The notes below the pieces were generated by a model. That model was not told the origin of the DNA, did no database searches, and was given only the letters and a program-made list of their open reading frames with translations. This document shows, piece after piece, positions 60,751 to 64,000 of a stretch of DNA of 64,000 nucleotides. Numbering within the stretch: the first letter of the stretch is position 1; the number at the start of each line of letters is the position of its first letter. Both the position numbers and the translations under genes were made by a program. Origin of the DNA: an uncultured Lachnospiraceae bacterium (GTDB lineage Bacteria; Bacillota; Clostridia; Lachnospirales; Lachnospiraceae); assembly GCA_902781215.1 (NCBI GenBank), contig CACZIO010000005.1, positions 33,847-97,846 of the forward strand. Reading direction: 5' to 3'.

Positions 60751-63369
60751 TTGTTGGAGCTGTCGGAACTGTCGGCCTACGCCGGGCAAAAATACCATAT
60801 AGAGGAACAGCACAAGTGGGCTGACTTTCCCGGCTTTTCAGTCCTGGCAGAGTCCGGCTCGGGCAAGTGGGCCGCGCTTCTCATGCGCCAGTGGGACGGG
60901 GAGAGCGGAATGGAGCTGCAGCGGGCGGACATCAAGTGCGGGCGCCAGTGCCTGTCGGAGATTCCTGTGCCCTGGCTGGCCCTTCCCTTTCGCATGAAAG
61001 GAAGCAACTGGGTGGGCGTTGTCTTCGGGCCGGACACGGATCCGGAGATCGTCTGCCGCCTCTTTGACCGGGCGGTCGCCTCCGTCGCCCAGCAGAACCG
61101 CCGCCAGGCACACCTGGTGGAGCCGGAGCCGCAGGCGGGGGGCGGCCTGCAGCGGAATGCCCGGCAGGGATACCTGGTGGAGCCGGAGCCTCCGGCCGGA
61201 GTCGGCCTGCAGCGGGATGCCCGGCGGGGATATCTGATCGAGCTGGAGCCCCTGCGGGGCAACTATCAGTGGCCGGATGAAGGGAATCAGGATACCCGGA
61301 ATAAAGGTGCACAGGGCAAAAGTGACCGGAACACAGACGCACAGGGAAAAGCTGAACGCGATGGCACTGTGCCGGGCGCTGACGAAAAAAGCACAGGGTA
61401 CATCGACGGCATTTACCACGACACAACGCTGCCGCCCCGCAGGGAGAGAAGACCTGATCGAAATCGGAGACGGGCATCTGCGGAAACTGCCTCCGGAACA
61501 GAGATACTTCCGGGCACTGGAACGCAGTCCGGGCACAGCTCTTTAGGGGATTATGATGCACGCCCCCTGCGCAGTGCGCAAGCCGCGGAAGCCTCCGCAG
61601 TCTCAGAAGCCTCTGAAGCAGAAGGGGATTCCCGTCTGCCGTCCGCGCATGGCTCTTCCATAGAGGACTTCGGCTTCGACGGGCTCCGGCGAACGCCGGC
61701 GGATTATCAGGGTTTTACGATCGACACGAGCGGCCTCCGGACAGGCGGCTATGCCTCCACGGCCATTCCGCAGGTTCCGCAGAAGATCCGGGAGATGATC
61801 CGCCTCTATGAGTACAGGGGCGAGTCCATCGAGGAGAAGTGTCGCAATTTTTACCGGCAGGGCAAGTTTATGGAGGACTACGAGGACGACGCCCCCTGGA
61901 CGGGGGAGTACCGCCGCTACTTCACGACCTACCACGACCTGCACCTGCCCCAGCTGCGGGGATATTTTGCCTGGAGGACGGCCGTCCGCAGGGGCGAATT
62001 CCGCCCGATCGCCGCGTCCCTGGCCTACATGTATGTGTACGAGCTCCTCTGCGGGATTGGAGCATCCTCGCCGGAGGACAGCCTGCACAAGATGCAGGAA
62101 TTTGAAAAAGGTTTCCTCGATTCAGGGATCGGGGATTCCTTCATGCGCAGAAATCTCCACCACTGGATGCTGGACTACGCAGTGATCCACAACGTTCCCC
62201 TGGAGACGGCGCAGCTGTCCGAGATTCCTGCTGTCGCGCAGAGGGACCGGCAGATGGCGGTCCTCCGCGAGCCGGAACGGCACACGGACGAAGAAATCTT
62301 TTTGGCCCTGTGTGCATTCGGCGGGAAAAAGACCGAACAGTCCCCCGTCGTCACGGGAAATAAGGAAAAGGGACAGCACCTGTTCGCAGCGCTCTGGCGT
62401 TACCTGACAGAGCATTATCGCACAGGGACAACTGACCGGACAGCTGAACAGACGACCGCACAAGGTCCGGAACATGACCCGGAAATCTTTACCGCCTGCT
62501 TCGGGGCGCGGCAGTCCCATTCCTGGACGCCCCTCACCAATGCCATTCACTGGGAGGAGGACAAGCCGCAGGAGGCAGAGTACGTGCTGAATCCCTGCCG
62601 GCGCTACCGCTGCCACGAAGGGGAGTGGACCGAGGAACGCTACGAGAATCCCTATTTTGCCCGCGACAGGCTGCAGGGGCTCCTGCACGCCGCCGACAAG
62701 GGCTTCCGCAGATACCTCAAGACTGGCCACTACCTGCGAGCAAAAAAAGAAGAGGAGTGGGCAGAGCCCTGGATCGAGGCGGTCATCGCCGCCGACAGGG
62801 AGGCCGAAGAGAGGGCCCGGATCGAGGCTGAAAAAGAGGCCGCGATGGCGAAGATCACCATCGACCTGTCCGGCCTGGACAAGATCCGGCGCGACGCCCT
62901 GGTGACCAGAGACAGCCTCCTGACCGAGAGTGAGATGGCGGACATGGAGGAGACCGGGGTCGGGCCGAGTCTGTCGGCTGTTTTTCCAGCGCAGTCTCAG
63001 GCTGCTTTACCGTCGCAGCAGCAGGATTCTTTGCCGTCGCCGGCGCAGGATGACGGGACAGCGCAGCAGGCGGAGAGTGGACCGGCGCAGGATGACGGGA
63101 CAGGGCTGCCGGCGGAGAGTAGGCAGACACCCCTCATCGAAGGTCTGGACAGCCTGCACACACAGATCCTCTGCGCGCTGGTCCGCGGTGAGTCTGTGGC
63201 GGCATTGATCAGAGAGAACCGCCTGATGCCCTCCATGGTGGCAGACACGATCAACGAGGCTTTATATGACGAGATCGGAGACATCGTGCTCGAGTGCGAC
63301 GGAGACAGCCTGACCATTGTGGAGGACTACCTGGAGGATCTCGAGGAGGTGACCGGGACAGGGCGCTGA
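60751..63369 (+). CDS. TerB-N/TerB-C domain protein (SngA-like)
   Basis: This 872-residue protein has an N-terminal beta-rich domain (about residues 28-115), 2.5 tandem copies of a 20-residue repeat opening LVEPEP (about 122-170), a low-complexity linker (about 170-335), then a TerB_N domain (MIRLYEYRGESIEEKCRNFY, RGYFAWRTAVRRGEF, SLAYMYVYELL; about 340-470) and a C-terminal TerB_C region ending in an acidic tail. Such proteins occur in tellurite-resistance-like stress systems and as SngA in Shango. TTG starts at 60751/60754 follow AGAGGAGAG. It lies between the helicase and the P-loop ATPase genes. Confidence 0.85.
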   Translation: MLELSELSAYAGQKYHIEEQHKWADFPGFSVLAESGSGKWAALLMRQWDGESGMELQRADIKCGRQCLSEIPVPWLALPFRMKGSNWVGVVFGPDTDPEIVCRLFDRAVASVAQQNRRQAHLVEPEPQAGGGLQRNARQGYLVEPEPPAGVGLQRDARRGYLIELEPLRGNYQWPDEGNQDTRNKGAQGKSDRNTDAQGKAERDGTVPGADEKSTGYIDGIYHDTTLPPRRERRPDRNRRRASAETASGTEILPGTGTQSGHSSLGDYDARPLRSAQAAEASAVSEASEAEGDSRLPSAHGSSIEDFGFDGLRRTPADYQGFTIDTSGLRTGGYASTAIPQVPQKIREMIRLYEYRGESIEEKCRNFYRQGKFMEDYEDDAPWTGEYRRYFTTYHDLHLPQLRGYFAWRTAVRRGEFRPIAASLAYMYVYELLCGIGASSPEDSLHKMQEFEKGFLDSGIGDSFMRRNLHHWMLDYAVIHNVPLETAQLSEIPAVAQRDRQMAVLREPERHTDEEIFLALCAFGGKKTEQSPVVTGNKEKGQHLFAALWRYLTEHYRTGTTDRTAEQTTAQGPEHDPEIFTACFGARQSHSWTPLTNAIHWEEDKPQEAEYVLNPCRRYRCHEGEWTEERYENPYFARDRLQGLLHAADKGFRRYLKTGHYLRAKKEEEWAEPWIEAVIAADREAEERARIEAEKEAAMAKITIDLSGLDKIRRDALVTRDSLLTESEMADMEETGVGPSLSAVFPAQSQAALPSQQQDSLPSPAQDDGTAQQAESGPAQDDGTGLPAESRQTPLIEGLDSLHTQILCALVRGESVAALIRENRLMPSMVADTINEALYDEIGDIVLECDGDSLTIVEDYLEDLEEVTGTGR

Positions 63370-63370
63370 C

Positions 63371-63598
63371 ATGACAGGGAATTCAGAGATGCTTTCAAAG
63401 ATGATATATTCGCAGAAACCGGATACGCAGGAGAATGACAGAACTAGTATGGAGGTCACAAGGAAGCAGGCCATTGCTGAAGAAATTGCCTTCAGGCATC
63501 AGCCTCTGGAGGAACGTACAGAGGCATTTGGCGGCAGCCTTGGGCCATACACAGAATTTGACTGGGGAGAACCAGAGGGCCGGGAAGTATTGCGATGA
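63371..63598 (+). CDS. Small protein, possibly antitoxin-like, between TerB and ATPase genes
   Basis: This 75-residue frame starts one base after the TerB stop. Its C-terminal half (EERTEAFGGSLGPYTEFDWG, then EPEGREVLR) resembles the tail found after the DNA-binding domain in some AbrB/MazE-type antitoxins of Clostridia. No DNA-binding domain is seen here, so it may be a remnant or an independent small protein. Translational coupling to the TerB gene is likely. I cannot name a function. Confidence 0.45.
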   Translation: MTGNSEMLSKMIYSQKPDTQENDRTSMEVTRKQAIAEEIAFRHQPLEERTEAFGGSLGPYTEFDWGEPEGREVLR

Positions 63599-63675
63599 CA
63601 ATATTGCAGCAGGAAAGCTTTTTGCACTCTATCTGGTAAAAGCATTGCTTAAGACAAAACAGGAGTAGACATTTG

Positions 63676-64000
63676 ATGGCAGACAGAAACAAAAAGGTAC
63701 CGAAGCGGATCGCGCAGACGGTACTCAATTCACTCAAGGGCGGCGTGGTCCCCAGAATCGGCCTGCCCTATATCACGGTAGGGCGCAAAAGTGAGATCGA
63801 GGCCCTGCTTCACGACGTGGACATCATCTCGGAGGGCGGCGCGTCCTTTCGATTTATTGTGGGCCGCTACGGGTCCGGCAAGAGCTTCCTGATCCAGACC
63901 GTCCGCAACTATGTGATGGACCGGGGCTTTATCGTGGCGGACGCGGACCTGTCGCCGGAGCGGCGGCTGCAGGGGACGCGGGGCCAGGGACTGGCGACCT
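63676..64000 (+). CDS. P-loop ATPase, DUF2791/BrxD-like (SngB-like), cut by the window end
   Basis: The first 108 residues are present and the gene runs off the window. It begins MADRNKKVPKRIAQTVLNSL and contains GLPYITVGRKSEIEALLHDV and the Walker A FIVGRYGSGKSFLIQTV (near residue 60), then DADLSPERRLQG. This is the pattern of the DUF2791/BrxC-BrxD-type ATP-binding proteins found in BREX and in Shango (SngB). The ATG follows AGGAG. It completes the set of helicase, TerB protein and ATPase. Confidence 0.85.
   Translation, partial: MADRNKKVPKRIAQTVLNSLKGGVVPRIGLPYITVGRKSEIEALLHDVDIISEGGASFRFIVGRYGSGKSFLIQTVRNYVMDRGFIVADADLSPERRLQGTRGQGLAT

Overview
This window looks like a chromosomal segment of a fairly G+C-rich Firmicute, most likely a member of the Clostridia close to Lachnospiraceae. 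The grounds are a consensus parS site followed by rsmG-parA-parB, a DUF3881 gene, feoA-feoA-feoB with its Cys-rich companion, an FMN riboswitch before a RibU-type ECF component, a tryptophan T-box, a cre-like site, DUF4869, and strong AGGAGG ribosome binding sites. No rRNA, tRNA or CRISPR array was recognised.

Layout. 1-6160: parS, rsmG, parA, parB, serS, DUF3881 gene. 6340-10280: ferrous-iron uptake (two feoA, feoB, a Cys-rich membrane peptide, a metal-binding CxxC protein). 10380-15160: a lipoprotein, a large AAA-ATPase/PD-(D/E)XK protein, and a folate pair (cyclodeaminase-like protein, folD). 15160-21880: AraC regulator divergent from lacZ and a GPH sugar symporter. 22060-28600: cstA with a structured leader, an unknown membrane protein, a broken SDR gene, DnaA-box-like sites, a Uma2 protein, a creatininase-family enzyme, and riboswitch-controlled ribU. 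29340-38390: a second AAA/PD-(D/E)XK protein, signal peptidase I, a degenerate GGDEF protein, a sigma factor with a membrane partner, an ABC-permease remnant, a STAS protein, a large hybrid histidine kinase and an isochorismatase-family hydrolase. 38750-45410: pgi, a truncated MATE gene, cysK, an AAA_28 protein, fumC. 45520-50810: an ATPase/DUF4869 pair, T-box-controlled trpB with a probable 3' frameshift, and an AAA ATPase preceded by nine helically spaced CGTATA motifs. 50880-57680: sstT, a two-component system, a small alarmone synthetase, an alpha-glucosidase. 58150-64000: a Lhr-like helicase, a TerB-domain protein, a small ORF and the start of a P-loop ATPase; these three families make up the Shango anti-phage system.

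Two themes run through the window. One is a dispersed GGGACGGTTCT repeat family in seven intergenic regions, flanking pgi and ending at the breakpoint of the truncated MATE gene. The other is short tandem duplication at gene junctions: the parA stop, the start of the sigma partner gene, the stop of the DUF4869 gene, the region upstream of the alarmone synthetase, and a coding repeat in the TerB protein. The strongest leads are the Shango-like locus, the phased CGTATA array, the covarying tandem hairpin repeats before the alarmone synthetase gene, the trpB frameshift, and several uncharacterised structured intergenic elements.
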